Below are positions 24,557-33,535 of a DNA stretch of 64,000 nucleotides, in pieces (position 1 is the first letter of the stretch; the number at the start of each line of letters is the position of its first letter). A model generated the notes under the pieces. That model was not told the DNA's origin. It saw only the letters and a program-made list of their open reading frames with translations, and searched no databases. Source of the DNA: Prochlorococcus marinus str. MIT 9515 (GTDB taxonomy: Bacteria > Cyanobacteriota > Cyanobacteriia > PCC-6307 > Cyanobiaceae); contig NC_008817.1 of NCBI RefSeq assembly GCF_000015665.1, positions 372,001 to 436,000 on the forward strand. The letters are read 5' to 3'. A program made the position numbers and the translations under genes.

Positions 24557-25584
24557 GCGACCTCCTCTTTCTTAGGCATCTTTGAACTCTCTGATTCAAA
24601 ACTACAACCTCTTGCCATTATTTCTGCTAATTCCATTATCTTTGTTTCCTGTTGAATTATTGAACTCATTTTTAGAATCAAATTTTGAAACGATTCAGGA
24701 GATCTAAGCTCATTAGCAAGTGCAATAACGGCTTCGTTCGGAGAAATATTTGTTTCAAGGAGACTGTTAGAGAATAATGAGAGTGTCTGAAGTTGGGATT
24801 GTGGGAGCTGTTCAATAACTTCTTCGCTGCTAAGTTCTCTGTTTGTATTGAGAATATTTTGAATGGAGTTCATTGCAGTTGCGACTAGCATTGTCCAAAC
24901 AGTGGAACAGATTGATGTGAAAATAACATCTCTCTGTAAACAGTTGGTATCTTTTCTTAGAGATTTGCTCATCAAGAGCTTTTTAAGAGAAGCTGTTACA
25001 TCCTCATTCATTTCAATCACTGGAGGTTCACTTGGGATTAATCTCCATAATTGATCGCGACTCTCAGACGGAAATGATTGCCACCTTATATCAAAAATTG
25101 ACTCATTACTGATTTCAGCGTTTGCAAAACGAATTGTATGGATAAGACTTCTTCCTATTATCTGCCCCATCTCTGAAGCGTACCCACTTTTTGAGTCTGA
25201 ACCTTTAAACTTTTCAGTCCTTACAAGAAGAGCTTCTGCTCTTATTTCCTCTCCATTCATAAATGGAATGTAGGAAATTTCGGAGAAGAAAAATCCACCC
25301 CCACCATCTTCCAAGTCTATGGTTTCTCTTCTTCCAGTTGAGCGACTTATTAAACGACAGATAAATTTAACAGGTGGATTCTCCCTCTCTGATGGATGAA
25401 TTGTTTCTTCCCATTCATACGGAGCTGTAAGAAGTATTTCCAGTTTTGTCTTCTCAAGTTTGCCGTTGAACTTGAAGATAATACCATTGCTGACTTCTTG
25501 AATCACCTCTTCAGAAATACTCTCAGGAGCAGTGATTCTAAATGCTCCATCAAGATCGATTGTTCTCCAGGGGACGAAATGCAT
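24553..25584 (-). CDS. island module B, middle partner protein
   Basis: A 343-aa protein of unknown family. Order of elements: beta-rich first third (GIIFKFNGKLEKTKLEILLTAP), a Gly-rich LEDGGGGFFFSE, FDIRWQSFPSESRDQLWRLIPSE near 168-190, and a helical C-terminal half (ICSTVWTMLVATAMNSIQNILN and a Leu-rich LSLFSNSLLE). It resembles 18020-18943 in length, position and the F.pF/FPSES...LIP region. It starts 2 bp after the ATPase stop and overlaps the DUF6339-like gene by 4 bp. Confidence 0.6.
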   Translation of the reverse strand: MHFVPWRTIDLDGAFRITAPESISEEVIQEVSNGIIFKFNGKLEKTKLEILLTAPYEWEETIHPSERENPPVKFICRLISRSTGRRETIDLEDGGGGFFFSEISYIPFMNGEEIRAEALLVRTEKFKGSDSKSGYASEMGQIIGRSLIHTIRFANAEISNESIFDIRWQSFPSESRDQLWRLIPSEPPVIEMNEDVTASLKKLLMSKSLRKDTNCLQRDVIFTSICSTVWTMLVATAMNSIQNILNTNRELSSEEVIEQLPQSQLQTLSLFSNSLLETNISPNEAVIALANELRSPESFQNLILKMSSIIQQETKIMELAEIMARGCSFESESSKMPKKEEVA

Positions 25585-25586
25585 AA

Positions 25587-27551
25587 CTAACCTACTTTCC
25601 TGAATCCAGCAATTTCAGGGTTCACTCCTATTGGAGGTTTGACTGTGCATTCAAAAGGAACTGATGAGAATTGATTTTCCGCAGAGAATACAAATCTTTT
25701 TGAATCTGAGTCATCTAGAGAAATATGTTTTTCACTTCCTAAAATCTGCATATCACTTATCCCCCACATTTCCCCCTGTCCACTGTCTGCGATGCTTTGA
25801 AAAGATAAATGAACTTTTGCAGATCTTTTTGAATCCCCTGATCTCACTAATTCTCCAGTTATTCTCCAGCCATTAGTTTTCTTGTTGAAGAAGGATCTCT
25901 GCCTGTCTATTACAACTTCAAGAGAAGAATTTCTAGCCTTTGACTGAATCTTCTTTTGCTTCATTCCTCTCCCTAGATTAAGCATTCTTCTAAGCATCTC
26001 AGGCCCTTCATCAGGACGAGAAACGAATGAGGTCAAAAGGTTTTGAATAAGTATTTGTCTGAGTTCGTATCGTATTCCTCTGAGTCTGTTTGCATGACCT
26101 TTCCAGGTATAGCTCTCCCTAAGTCTTCTGGTTGTTGGCAACCAGTCATCATGGGTGACAGGTTCACCAGCTCGGAAATATTCTTCAGCAAATAGAGCAT
26201 TCTCTTTATTCAATTCAGTTTTTTCAGATTCAGCAATTTCATTCAATGATGTACCGACAAATGCAGCAGCGCAGTAGGAACCCCCATCATTTAATCTTGT
26301 CCCTTCGGCATAATCGACAACCATTCCCGAACCCCTTATAAGGGCGATTGTTGAACGGCAAGGTAAACTTTCCTCCTTGGATGAGACTCTTGTAACTCCA
26401 AGTCTGACAAAGCTTTTAAGCTCATCATGAAGAAGTTCTGGGTTGTCTGAGGGCTCGACTCTTGCAGGTATTGGAAACTCAATGTCTATTGAGGAACTAT
26501 CCCCGGGGAATAATGATTTTGTATTTTCGAAAGGCTCAACTCTTCCACATTCAACAAATGAAGACCATATCCCATTAGCCGCAGCCTCAGATACAAACTC
26601 AGCCGATTTACCCTCTTCACGAAAAACCCTTGCTTTGAAATCAAGCCTTTTCCAGCTGATTGCCGGCCAGAACCATTTCGATGCAGCTTCTGTGAAATCT
26701 CTGCAGAGTTCTTCAGGCTCTCTTATCCCTGATGAACCTGTATCATCACGATCCGGTTCATGAAAAGTTGGGATGAGAATAGTTGTTCCGCATTCGGTTT
26801 CATTGTCACGATTAAGGAGAATTTTTTCTGCATCTCCATCTTTCAGCCATGTTGATTCTGCTACAGGTATTCCATCTTTCTTAATTTCAGAACCCATATA
26901 GGCTCCATCAAGCCAGGACTTGCCATTCATTTCATGAGCTGGAAGTTCACTTCTCCCAAAGATTCTCAGATCCTTTTCCCCTTCAATTCTGGAAGAGAAA
27001 AGAACAGTGAATATTCTGGAATGCATCCAACTGACTGCTTTCCCAAGACCAAAACTGCCCCCTAACCCTGACTCTTTCCCAGTTGAGAAATTCTGTACAC
27101 AGAGCTTTCGGAAATTTCCTTTCTCATCCCAGTCATCACCAGTAAGGCCGTCAGTACCATAATCACTGATTCTCAGACAGACGAGGTCTGAGGATTTCAT
27201 CGATTCCAATCCTGCTTTCAGAGTAAGAGCAGTTCCACTGGAACCTTTCACTGAAGAAAGATGAGGGATAAGAGTTTCACTGTTTATTGATTTCAGAAAT
27301 TCCTCTTTTTTCTCTCCCTTGAGGATTATCAGATCAAAAAATATTTTCACCTTTTTATCCTTTCTCTGATCAAGACTGTTCTGACATATCTCTCTTACCA
27401 GGGTCTCGAGCAGAGAACGTTTTCTCTGAGAAGCACCTGCCTCAAATATCTCACTCGCAGCATTACCCCCACTGGATCTACCCTGACCCAGGGATGGCGT
27501 TCCAATCCATTTAAGTGGTGTCTTAGTTGTGTTCAAGTCTTCTTCAGACAC
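25587..27551 (-). CDS. island module B, GHKL-type ATPase
   Basis: A 654-aa protein beginning at GTG 27551. The N-terminal signature PSLGQGRSSGGNAASEIF (19-36) is shared with the module A ATPase. The GHKL nucleotide site shows N-box REICQNSLDQ (Asn58), G1 ISDYGTDGLTG (Asp130-Tyr-Gly132) and lid GLGGSFGLGKAV (162-173). The middle contains an S5-like region and the C-terminus a beta-rich tail. It lacks kinase or gyrase-specific domains, so a MutL/MORC-like ATPase is the best fit. First gene of the operon ATPase-partner-DUF6339-methyltransferase. G+C is clearly higher here than in module A, which suggests a different recent history. Confidence 0.75.
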   Translation of the reverse strand: MSEEDLNTTKTPLKWIGTPSLGQGRSSGGNAASEIFEAGASQRKRSLLETLVREICQNSLDQRKDKKVKIFFDLIILKGEKKEEFLKSINSETLIPHLSSVKGSSGTALTLKAGLESMKSSDLVCLRISDYGTDGLTGDDWDEKGNFRKLCVQNFSTGKESGLGGSFGLGKAVSWMHSRIFTVLFSSRIEGEKDLRIFGRSELPAHEMNGKSWLDGAYMGSEIKKDGIPVAESTWLKDGDAEKILLNRDNETECGTTILIPTFHEPDRDDTGSSGIREPEELCRDFTEAASKWFWPAISWKRLDFKARVFREEGKSAEFVSEAAANGIWSSFVECGRVEPFENTKSLFPGDSSSIDIEFPIPARVEPSDNPELLHDELKSFVRLGVTRVSSKEESLPCRSTIALIRGSGMVVDYAEGTRLNDGGSYCAAAFVGTSLNEIAESEKTELNKENALFAEEYFRAGEPVTHDDWLPTTRRLRESYTWKGHANRLRGIRYELRQILIQNLLTSFVSRPDEGPEMLRRMLNLGRGMKQKKIQSKARNSSLEVVIDRQRSFFNKKTNGWRITGELVRSGDSKRSAKVHLSFQSIADSGQGEMWGISDMQILGSEKHISLDDSDSKRFVFSAENQFSSVPFECTVKPPIGVNPEIAGFRKVG

Positions 27552-27716
27552 TATATAAAGCGTTAATAAATAATAGTTGGGATAATTTTTTTTTCATCTT
27601 AAGGCCAGAGAATTGCAACATTTGGAAGTCAAAATCTCAAAATTCATTACAAATTTTGCTGAACGTTTTATACGTCCCATCATTTGATAAGTCCCCCCAA
27701 TAGGGTAATTCATTAT

Positions 27717-28058
27717 TTATATGGAAAGTTGAAAGTGGCTGTAGCTCATGAGCATTTTTATATCTCTGTGACTACTGCATGCACTTATCTCCGTGGCATT
27801 CATTCCGGAACTCCACATTCTGCTTATGGCAATATGCCTTAGATCATGAAATCTGAGAGTTTCAAGTCCCGCTTTTTTTCTGGCTTTATCAAATCCATGC
27901 CTCGCGCTACCTTTTGTAAGATCAATTATTCTTCCTTCCCTTTCCTGTAATTCTTCAATTATCTCTCTGGCTTTATCCGGTAAAGGAACAACTCTCATCT
28001 CAGATGAACTGACTCTGGCGGTACAATTCTTTTGATATATAGTAATTTTTTCTTCAGA
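27717..28058 (-). pseudogene. tyrosine recombinase (integrase) C-terminal remnant
   Basis: Only the C-terminal catalytic part of a phage-type integrase is left. From ATG 27998 it reads MRVVPLPDKAREIIEEL..., then HDLRHIAISRM (the HxLRH box), SSHRD, and SYSHF with the likely nucleophile Tyr. The frame upstream to 28058 (ITIYQKNCTARVSSSE) looks like the preceding part of the domain and is then cut by a stop. The N-terminal core- and arm-binding domains are absent. It lies between the defence island and tRNA-Thr, the usual place for an integrase of a tRNA-targeted island. Confidence 0.7.
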
Positions 28059-28202
28059 TCAATATTTCTTCAGGTCAGACTTAAAAGTTCGGACCGACAT
28101 AATTCTTCTTTCTGATAAGGACCTGCCAGCCGCTGCCGCTTCTTCTGATTGTTGCCATTTGGTTTCATCGTTTGTGTGATGCACCTCCAGATATTTACCT
28201 TT
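28059..28202. other. unassigned spacer at island edge
   Basis: Between the recombinase remnant and the tRNA terminator. No intact frame. On the minus strand a short MSVRTFKSDLKKY stretch just above the integrase stop may be more decayed integrase. Confidence 0.3.
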
Positions 28203-28239
28203 AAAACAGAAAAGTGGACCCGTAATCGGACGTCCACTT
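28203..28239 (-). terminator. probable terminator of the tRNA-Tyr/tRNA-Thr unit
   Basis: AAGTGGAC (28212-28219) pairs with GTCCACTT (28232-28239), with an additional CCG/CGG inner stem. Read on the minus strand it is followed by TTCTGTTTT. A second 5-bp hairpin, AGTGG-taatg-CCACT, sits at 28262-28276 nearer the tRNA. Confidence 0.55.
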
Positions 28240-28297
28240 CTGATGAATTCTTTTTAGCGATAGTGGTAATGCCACTGATACCAAGCTAACCAACGAG

Positions 28298-28369
<72 letters not shown>

Positions 28370-28380
28370 TGAAAATAAAG

Positions 28381-28462
28381 TGGGCCGGGTTGGATTTGAA
28401 CCAACGTAGGCAGAGCCAGCGGATTTACAGTCCGCCCCCTTTAACCACTCGGGCACCGACCC
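28381..28462 (-). tRNA. trnY: tRNA-Tyr (GTA)
   Basis: An 82-nt class II tRNA: acceptor GGGTCGG/CCGGCCC with discriminator A, anticodon stem GCGGA/TCCGC around loop CTGTAAA (anticodon GTA), a long variable arm (TGGCTCTGCC), and a T-arm GGTTCAAATCC. Upstream partner of tRNA-Thr on the same strand. Confidence 0.95.
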
Positions 28463-28563
28463 CCACCATAAAAATTTATCAGTTAATGGTCACTTTGTGT
28501 GAAAATGTTTTGGTTTTTTTGTTTCTTTCTAGATAGGATTTAGAAGAAATTAGTTTCTTTTTA

Positions 28564-29004
28564 ATGAATATTTTATTAATAAATGGACCAAATTTAAATC
28601 TATTAGGTACTAGAGAACCTGAAATATATGGTAGTAAAACCTTGAATGATATCGAAAATGACTTATCTAGTATTGCTAACGATAAAATAATTAATCTTGA
28701 ATGTTTCCAAAGTAATCATGAGGGTGAAATTGTAGATAAAATTCAGGATTCTATTAAGAATGTTCAAGGAATACTTATAAACGCAGGAGCTTTTACTCAT
28801 ACTTCAATATCAATTAGGGATGCTTTGATCGGCTCTAAAATTCCATTTGTTGAATTACACATTTCAAATATATTTAGTAGAGAAGAATTTCGAAAAGAAT
28901 CTTTTTTGACAGATAAGGCAATTGGAATTATTAGCGGATTTGGTATATCAAGCTATTCTCTTGGTTTATACGGAATTATAGAGTATTTAAAAAATAAAAA
29001 GTAA
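28564..29004 (+). CDS. aroQ: type II 3-dehydroquinate dehydratase
   Basis: A 146-aa enzyme of the shikimate pathway, dehydrating 3-dehydroquinate to 3-dehydroshikimate in the cytosol as a dodecamer. Visible hallmarks are [17 protein letters not shown] (7-23; substrate-loop Arg and catalytic Tyr), [13 protein letters not shown] (about 49-60), [17 protein letters not shown] (76-92) and [15 protein letters not shown] (98-112) with the active-site His. Full length. The next gene starts immediately after its stop (29005), giving an aroQ-miaE-cobI operon. Confidence 0.97.
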   Translation: MNILLINGPNLNLLGTREPEIYGSKTLNDIENDLSSIANDKIINLECFQSNHEGEIVDKIQDSIKNVQGILINAGAFTHTSISIRDALIGSKIPFVELHISNIFSREEFRKESFLTDKAIGIISGFGISSYSLGLYGIIEYLKNKK

Positions 29005-29613
29005 ATGATAGTTGAAAATAAAAGACCTGATTTTCAAATAAAACATTTAACATCGTCAACTTCAGATGTTTGGATTAAATTAGCTTTGTCTAATCCTATC
29101 GATATCCTAATTGATCATGCTCATTGTGAAAGAAAGGCAGCAGGTGTTGCTATTCAATTGATGTTTAGATATCCAACTGAACCCAATTTATCAGAGGTTT
29201 TGAGTCCTATAGCCAGAGAGGAGTTGGAACATTTTGAAAAAATACTTTACTTCTTAAAGGATCTTGGACATTCTCTTAAAGCTCTAAAGCCGCCCCCATA
29301 TGGTTCAGAATTGGCAAAGAATGTAAGAAAGGAAGAACCGCATAGGATGTTAGATAGTTTTTTGATTGCAGGACTCATTGAAGCGAGAAGCCATGAAAGA
29401 CTAAGCATACTCTCATTAAACTCGGAAAATAAATCTTTTAGAGTCCTCTATAAATCTTTGTTAGAAAGTGAGGCAAGACATTTTGGTATTTATTGGAAGC
29501 TAGCGAAAAACAAATTTTCTAAAGATGAAACAGGTAAAAGGTTAAAGGAGCTTGCAAAAATCGAATCAGAAATTTTATCTGAGACATACTTTTTACCAAG
29601 GGTGCATAGTTAA
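29005..29613 (+). CDS. miaE: tRNA-(ms2io6A) hydroxylase MiaE-like
   Basis: A 202-aa di-iron ferritin-like protein. Iron ligands fall in paired helices: HCERKAAGVA (Glu46 region), EELEHFEKI (E-x-x-H), and later ESEARHFGIYW (E-x-x-x-H). It should hydroxylate the isopentenyl side chain of ms2i6A37 in tRNA. The start is ATG directly at the aroQ stop. No truncation seen. Confidence 0.88.
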   Translation: MIVENKRPDFQIKHLTSSTSDVWIKLALSNPIDILIDHAHCERKAAGVAIQLMFRYPTEPNLSEVLSPIAREELEHFEKILYFLKDLGHSLKALKPPPYGSELAKNVRKEEPHRMLDSFLIAGLIEARSHERLSILSLNSENKSFRVLYKSLLESEARHFGIYWKLAKNKFSKDETGKRLKELAKIESEILSETYFLPRVHS

Positions 29614-29632
29614 ATAATACTTAGGATATATT

Positions 29633-30403
29633 TTGAAAATGATGAAAATAAAAAATTTTCTTTATAGATTTTTAATTAAAAAAAGTAATTTTGGCTCGTT
29701 AACAATCGTTGGTGTTGGACCGGGACATTCTTCTCTCTTGACTATTGCGGCAGTTCAGGCAATAAAAAAAGCAAAAGTTATAGTTTTCCCAATTTCAAGT
29801 GATGATAAGAAGAGCTCAGCAGCTGAAATAGTTAAAGATTATATCAAATTTAAGAAAAAGATTCCTATTGTTTTTCCAATGGCTAGACAAGAATTTGAAC
29901 CAGATGAAATATGGTCTAATGCTGTAGATATAATTGTTAAGTCTATAAAAAATAATAAATCAGTTGCTTTACTTTGCCTCGGTGATACTTCAATTTTTGC
30001 AAGCTCATCAAATATTCTGAGAATAATTAAAAATAATCACCCTGAAATAATTACTAGAACTATACCTGGGATATCATCTTTTTCAGCAGCAGCAGCATTA
30101 AGCAATTTTAATTTGGCTTCAAAAGGTGAGACCTTAATTATTAAAGAATGCCCTTCCCATAAAAAAGAATTAGTTGACTTGATAAGTATTAATAGAGAAA
30201 AGAAAACTGTCTTGGTTTTGTTGAAAGTGGGTAAGAGATGGGAGTGGGTTAAAACTTTATTAAAAAAAGAAGATATTTTTAGTAAAACAGTGATTGCAAT
30301 AAACGTTGGAATGCCTAGTCAAATTGTGCAGGAGGCTTCTAAATTTGATCTTAATAAAGTGCCTTACTTCTCTTTATTGCTTATGAGATTTAATGATGAT
30401 TAG
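29633..30403 (+). CDS. cobI: precorrin-2 C20-methyltransferase
   Basis: A 256-aa tetrapyrrole methylase for cobalamin (pseudocobalamin) synthesis, transferring a methyl group from SAM to C20. Motifs: GVGPGHSSLLTIAAVQAI (25-42), ALLCLGDTSIFASSSNI, and the PGISSFSAAAALSN segment. The start is TTG 29633 or, equally possible, ATG 29639; a basic 20-residue leader precedes the domain. It overlaps the downstream DUF1823 gene by 11 bp. Confidence 0.9.
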   Translation: MKMMKIKNFLYRFLIKKSNFGSLTIVGVGPGHSSLLTIAAVQAIKKAKVIVFPISSDDKKSSAAEIVKDYIKFKKKIPIVFPMARQEFEPDEIWSNAVDIIVKSIKNNKSVALLCLGDTSIFASSSNILRIIKNNHPEIITRTIPGISSFSAAAALSNFNLASKGETLIIKECPSHKKELVDLISINREKKTVLVLLKVGKRWEWVKTLLKKEDIFSKTVIAINVGMPSQIVQEASKFDLNKVPYFSLLLMRFNDD

Positions 30404-30884
30404 AAAAGCTTATTATTTACCAGAAAAAAAATTTACTTGGCCTCTAAGTAAAAAATTACTATTCTCGATTCTTGATGATCAAGTAAGTGATGTGTTTGTC
30501 TGTGAATTAATTTGGGAGAGACTTTTTTATATTAAAGAAAAGCCTATTGAAAATTGGATTTGTAGTGAATATACCCCTTCCTATTGGTCAGAAAAATACA
30601 ATAATTCTCCTCAAATAATTTCTGAGAGGGGTGCCTCAATTCATCTGACACGCTCTATACCTAAGGATCATAAACAAAATTTAAAAAAAGTACTTGATTT
30701 TAAAGGTTATAAGATCAATGAACTAACTCCAAGGAAAACTAGAAGAGCAACGGCAGTTAATTGGTTGATTTGTTGGGTAATTGAATATGAATCTATGCTT
30801 AAAGAATATGATAAGTTACCAATATTATCTTCCCCTCCCTTTAATCCAATGCATGGACATAAAGGAGATCCTGAAATTAAATAA
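30393..30884 (+). CDS. DUF1823 family protein
   Basis: A 163-aa soluble protein with the layout of the cyanobacteria/plastid-specific DUF1823 family: early WPLSKKLLFSILDDQVSD, central CELIWERLFY and the YWSEKY...PQIISERGASIHLTRSIP block, then TPRKTRRATAVNWLICWV. Function unknown. It overlaps cobI by 11 bp. Confidence 0.75.
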   Translation: MMIRKAYYLPEKKFTWPLSKKLLFSILDDQVSDVFVCELIWERLFYIKEKPIENWICSEYTPSYWSEKYNNSPQIISERGASIHLTRSIPKDHKQNLKKVLDFKGYKINELTPRKTRRATAVNWLICWVIEYESMLKEYDKLPILSSPPFNPMHGHKGDPEIK

Positions 30885-30956
30885 ATTTTCTTGTTTAGAG
30901 TAAAAGATCTTATTGAGGGTATAGTTATACTAGATCTGATTTTTTAAGGGGTATAA

Positions 30957-32333
30957 TTGACTCTTCCATCAATAGCAATAATAGGAAGACCCAATGTTGG
31001 TAAATCGACCTTAGTTAATAGGTTATGCCAAAGTAATGATGCGATTGTATTTGATAAACCAGGAGTTACTAGAGATAGGACTTATCAAAACGCTTCTTGG
31101 GGTGGAAAGGAATTTCAAGTTGTTGATACAGGAGGACTAGTCTTTGAAGATGATAGTGAATTCCTTCCTGAGATTCGTACTCAAGTTTTTCTAGCATTAG
31201 AGGAGGCTTCTATTGCTTTATTTGTAGTTGATGGAAATCAAGGTGTAACTACGGGAGATTTATCAATTGCAAAATGGTTGAGGAATTCAGATTGTAAAAC
31301 AATTGTTGCAGTAAATAAATGTGAATCTTTATCTTTAGGGATTTCTATGGCCTCTGAATTCTGGAAATTAGGTTTAGGGGAACCTTATCCTGTATCTGCT
31401 ATTCATGGCTCTGGAACTGGAGATCTTTTAGACCTTGTTATTGATGAACTTCCTAAAGATTTTGATGTTGAGGATAAAGAAGATAAAGTAATGATGTCCA
31501 TAATTGGAAGACCAAATGTTGGAAAGTCTAGTTTACTAAATGCTATCTGCGGAGAAAAAAGAGCAATAGTTAGTGATATAAGCGGGACAACAACTGATTC
31601 TATAGATACTCTAATAAAGAAAAATTCCCATCTTTGGAAAATAGTTGATACTGCTGGAATAAGAAGAAAAAAAAATGTAAAATATGGTACTGAATTCTTT
31701 GGTATTAACAGAGCTTTTAAATCTATTGATAGAAGCGATGTTTGCGTCTTGGTTATAGATGCTATTGATGGTGTTACTGATCAAGATCAGAAATTGGCAG
31801 GGCGCATAGAAGAGCAAGGGAGAGCATGCGTAATTGTTGTGAACAAATGGGATCTTGTAGAGAAAAACAATTCTACAATCTATCAAGTAGAGAAAGAACT
31901 CAGATCAAAATTATATTTTTTGCATTGGTCAAAAATGATTTTTATATCAGCTTTGACTGGTCAAAGAGTTGAAAATATTTTTGAGCATGCTCTTAATGCT
32001 GTAACCCAACATAGAATGAGAGTCACAACATCTGTTGTTAATGAAGTTCTTAAGGAGGCTCTTGGCTGGAAAAGTCCTCCAACTAAGAGAAGCGGTAAAC
32101 AAGGAAGACTTTACTATGGCACTCAAGTAAAAAACCAGCCTCCAACTTTTACCCTTTTTGTTAATGATCCCAAATTATTTGGAATAACATATAGAAGATA
32201 TATAGAAAAACAAATTAGATTAAATCTCGGCTTTGAAGGTTCTCCAATAATTCTACTTTGGAGAGGAAAGCAGAAAAGAGACTTAGAAAAGGAGACATCA
32301 AAAAAGAATATTAATATTATTCAAAAAGATTAA
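30957..32333 (+). CDS. der: ribosome-assembly GTPase Der (EngA)
   Basis: A 458-aa tandem GTPase: first G domain GRPNVGKS (about 10-17), DTGG, NKCE; second GRPNVGKS (about 183-190), DTAGIRRK and NKWD; then the KH-like C-terminal domain. It acts on 50S ribosomal subunit maturation. Starts at TTG 30957 preceded by AAGGGG, which fixes the start. The stop overlaps the ATG of the next gene (TAATG). Confidence 0.95.
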   Translation: MTLPSIAIIGRPNVGKSTLVNRLCQSNDAIVFDKPGVTRDRTYQNASWGGKEFQVVDTGGLVFEDDSEFLPEIRTQVFLALEEASIALFVVDGNQGVTTGDLSIAKWLRNSDCKTIVAVNKCESLSLGISMASEFWKLGLGEPYPVSAIHGSGTGDLLDLVIDELPKDFDVEDKEDKVMMSIIGRPNVGKSSLLNAICGEKRAIVSDISGTTTDSIDTLIKKNSHLWKIVDTAGIRRKKNVKYGTEFFGINRAFKSIDRSDVCVLVIDAIDGVTDQDQKLAGRIEEQGRACVIVVNKWDLVEKNNSTIYQVEKELRSKLYFLHWSKMIFISALTGQRVENIFEHALNAVTQHRMRVTTSVVNEVLKEALGWKSPPTKRSGKQGRLYYGTQVKNQPPTFTLFVNDPKLFGITYRRYIEKQIRLNLGFEGSPIILLWRGKQKRDLEKETSKKNINIIQKD

Positions 32334-33247
32334 TGAATATTCTTACTAAATTTTCTATTGGACAATATGTTGATGGGAATAGAAGTTGGTTAAGAATTAT
32401 CGACAGTAGATTAAAAATAATTGCAGTATTGATTTTTCTAATTACGCCAATCTGGGCAGGTCCATTGTGGCGATTAAGTTTAGTTATTTGTCTGATATTA
32501 ATTACTTTTGTAAGTTTGTTACCTTCTAGAGTTTGGTGGCGATCACTAGCCTTGCTTTTAGGATTATCATTATTAATTGGATTTTTATCATTAATAGCAG
32601 CTGCTGATATTCAATCTCTTGATAGCCCTTACAGAGATCCGAATGAATTGAATTTAATTTTAGAAAATCAGGAAAAATGGAACATTCTAGAAATTTCATC
32701 TAAGAAAATAGGATTTATAACAATTGGTCCCTATAACTTATCAAGGAAAGCTTTTGAATTAGGAATTAAAACGTCGACTTTAATTTTTACTGTTATTCAT
32801 AGTGTAAATTTGATGCTCTTAACAACATTGCAAGAGGATATAGTCTGGGCATTCAGTTGGTTTATGAATCCTTTGAGAAAAGTTGGATTACCTATTGACA
32901 AATGGCTTTTTCAATTATTATTAGCTTTGCGCTTTATTCCTTTAGTCCAAGAAGAATTCCAGAATATCCTTAAATCAGTATCAGTAAGATCAATAAATCT
33001 TAGAAGTTTAGGATTTAAGAAATCTATTAATGTTTTGTTAACTATGTTTGAAAGACTATTTTTAAATATATTCTTAAGAATTGATCAAGGAGCTGATTCA
33101 TTGCTGTCCAAAAAAAATATCCTTATAAAAACAAATAGACTAAAGACAATTGATAAAAAAAATCATCTAACTTTGATTATTAATTCATTATCGATATTTT
33201 TTATTTGCGTAGCAATTTTCCTTAGAAAACAGTATGGTGCATTGTAA
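32333..33247 (+). CDS. energy-coupling factor transmembrane protein (CbiQ/EcfT-like)
   Basis: A 304-aa membrane protein with about five to six helices (residues 30-50, 60-85, 140-165, 275-295 are most hydrophobic) and a cytosolic coupling region with ARG-like signature LALRFIPLVQEEF and VSVRSINLR. That is the T-component of ECF vitamin or metal importers. No ATPase or S-component lies next to it. The conserved position after der is typical for cyanobacteria. Confidence 0.75.
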   Translation: MNILTKFSIGQYVDGNRSWLRIIDSRLKIIAVLIFLITPIWAGPLWRLSLVICLILITFVSLLPSRVWWRSLALLLGLSLLIGFLSLIAAADIQSLDSPYRDPNELNLILENQEKWNILEISSKKIGFITIGPYNLSRKAFELGIKTSTLIFTVIHSVNLMLLTTLQEDIVWAFSWFMNPLRKVGLPIDKWLFQLLLALRFIPLVQEEFQNILKSVSVRSINLRSLGFKKSINVLLTMFERLFLNIFLRIDQGADSLLSKKNILIKTNRLKTIDKKNHLTLIINSLSIFFICVAIFLRKQYGAL

Positions 33248-33265
33248 ACATCACAATATTTAAAT

Positions 33266-33532
33266 TTGAGTTCAGAGAGTTATTTAAATCATCCAACATT
33301 TGGAATGCTATATCAAGTTTCTCCTGGAAATGAGGGGAAGTATATTTATGCGACTTTGTATGCGCAAAAAATGTTTTTTTTAGTCGAAAATAAAGAACGT
33401 GAATTTTCTTTTGAAGTTATACGATATTTAGATGCTAGAAATCAGTCTGAATTGAATTTGCAAAGATCTAGAAAAAAAACACCAGAGGATTATCAAAAAT
33501 GGGAGAATTTATTTAAACAAACTTTTTTATAA
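33266..33532 (+). CDS. pipX: PipX, PII- and NtcA-binding coactivator
   Basis: An 88-aa protein starting at TTG 33266 (MSSESYLNHPTFGMLYQV). It matches PipX throughout: the N-terminal Tudor-like domain with YLNHPTFG, ATLYAQKMFFLV, and the helical C-terminus ending in FKQTFL. PipX swaps between PII (nitrogen-replete) and NtcA (2-oxoglutarate high) and so tunes nitrogen-regulated genes such as amt1. The pipY gene follows 3 bp after its stop. Confidence 0.95.
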   Translation: MSSESYLNHPTFGMLYQVSPGNEGKYIYATLYAQKMFFLVENKEREFSFEVIRYLDARNQSELNLQRSRKKTPEDYQKWENLFKQTFL

Positions 33533-33535
33533 AAT

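Noticed and set aside
26443-26763. 106-codon plus-strand frame within the module B ATPase gene
   Set aside because: Antisense shadow of a gene with clear GHKL motifs; Ser-rich chance translation.
27552-28297. Direct-repeat attachment site from the tRNA-Thr 3' end
   Set aside because: I looked for a second copy of the tRNA end (GGGACTTGAACCCGAGAC) near the left side of the island and found none, so attL/attR cannot be claimed.
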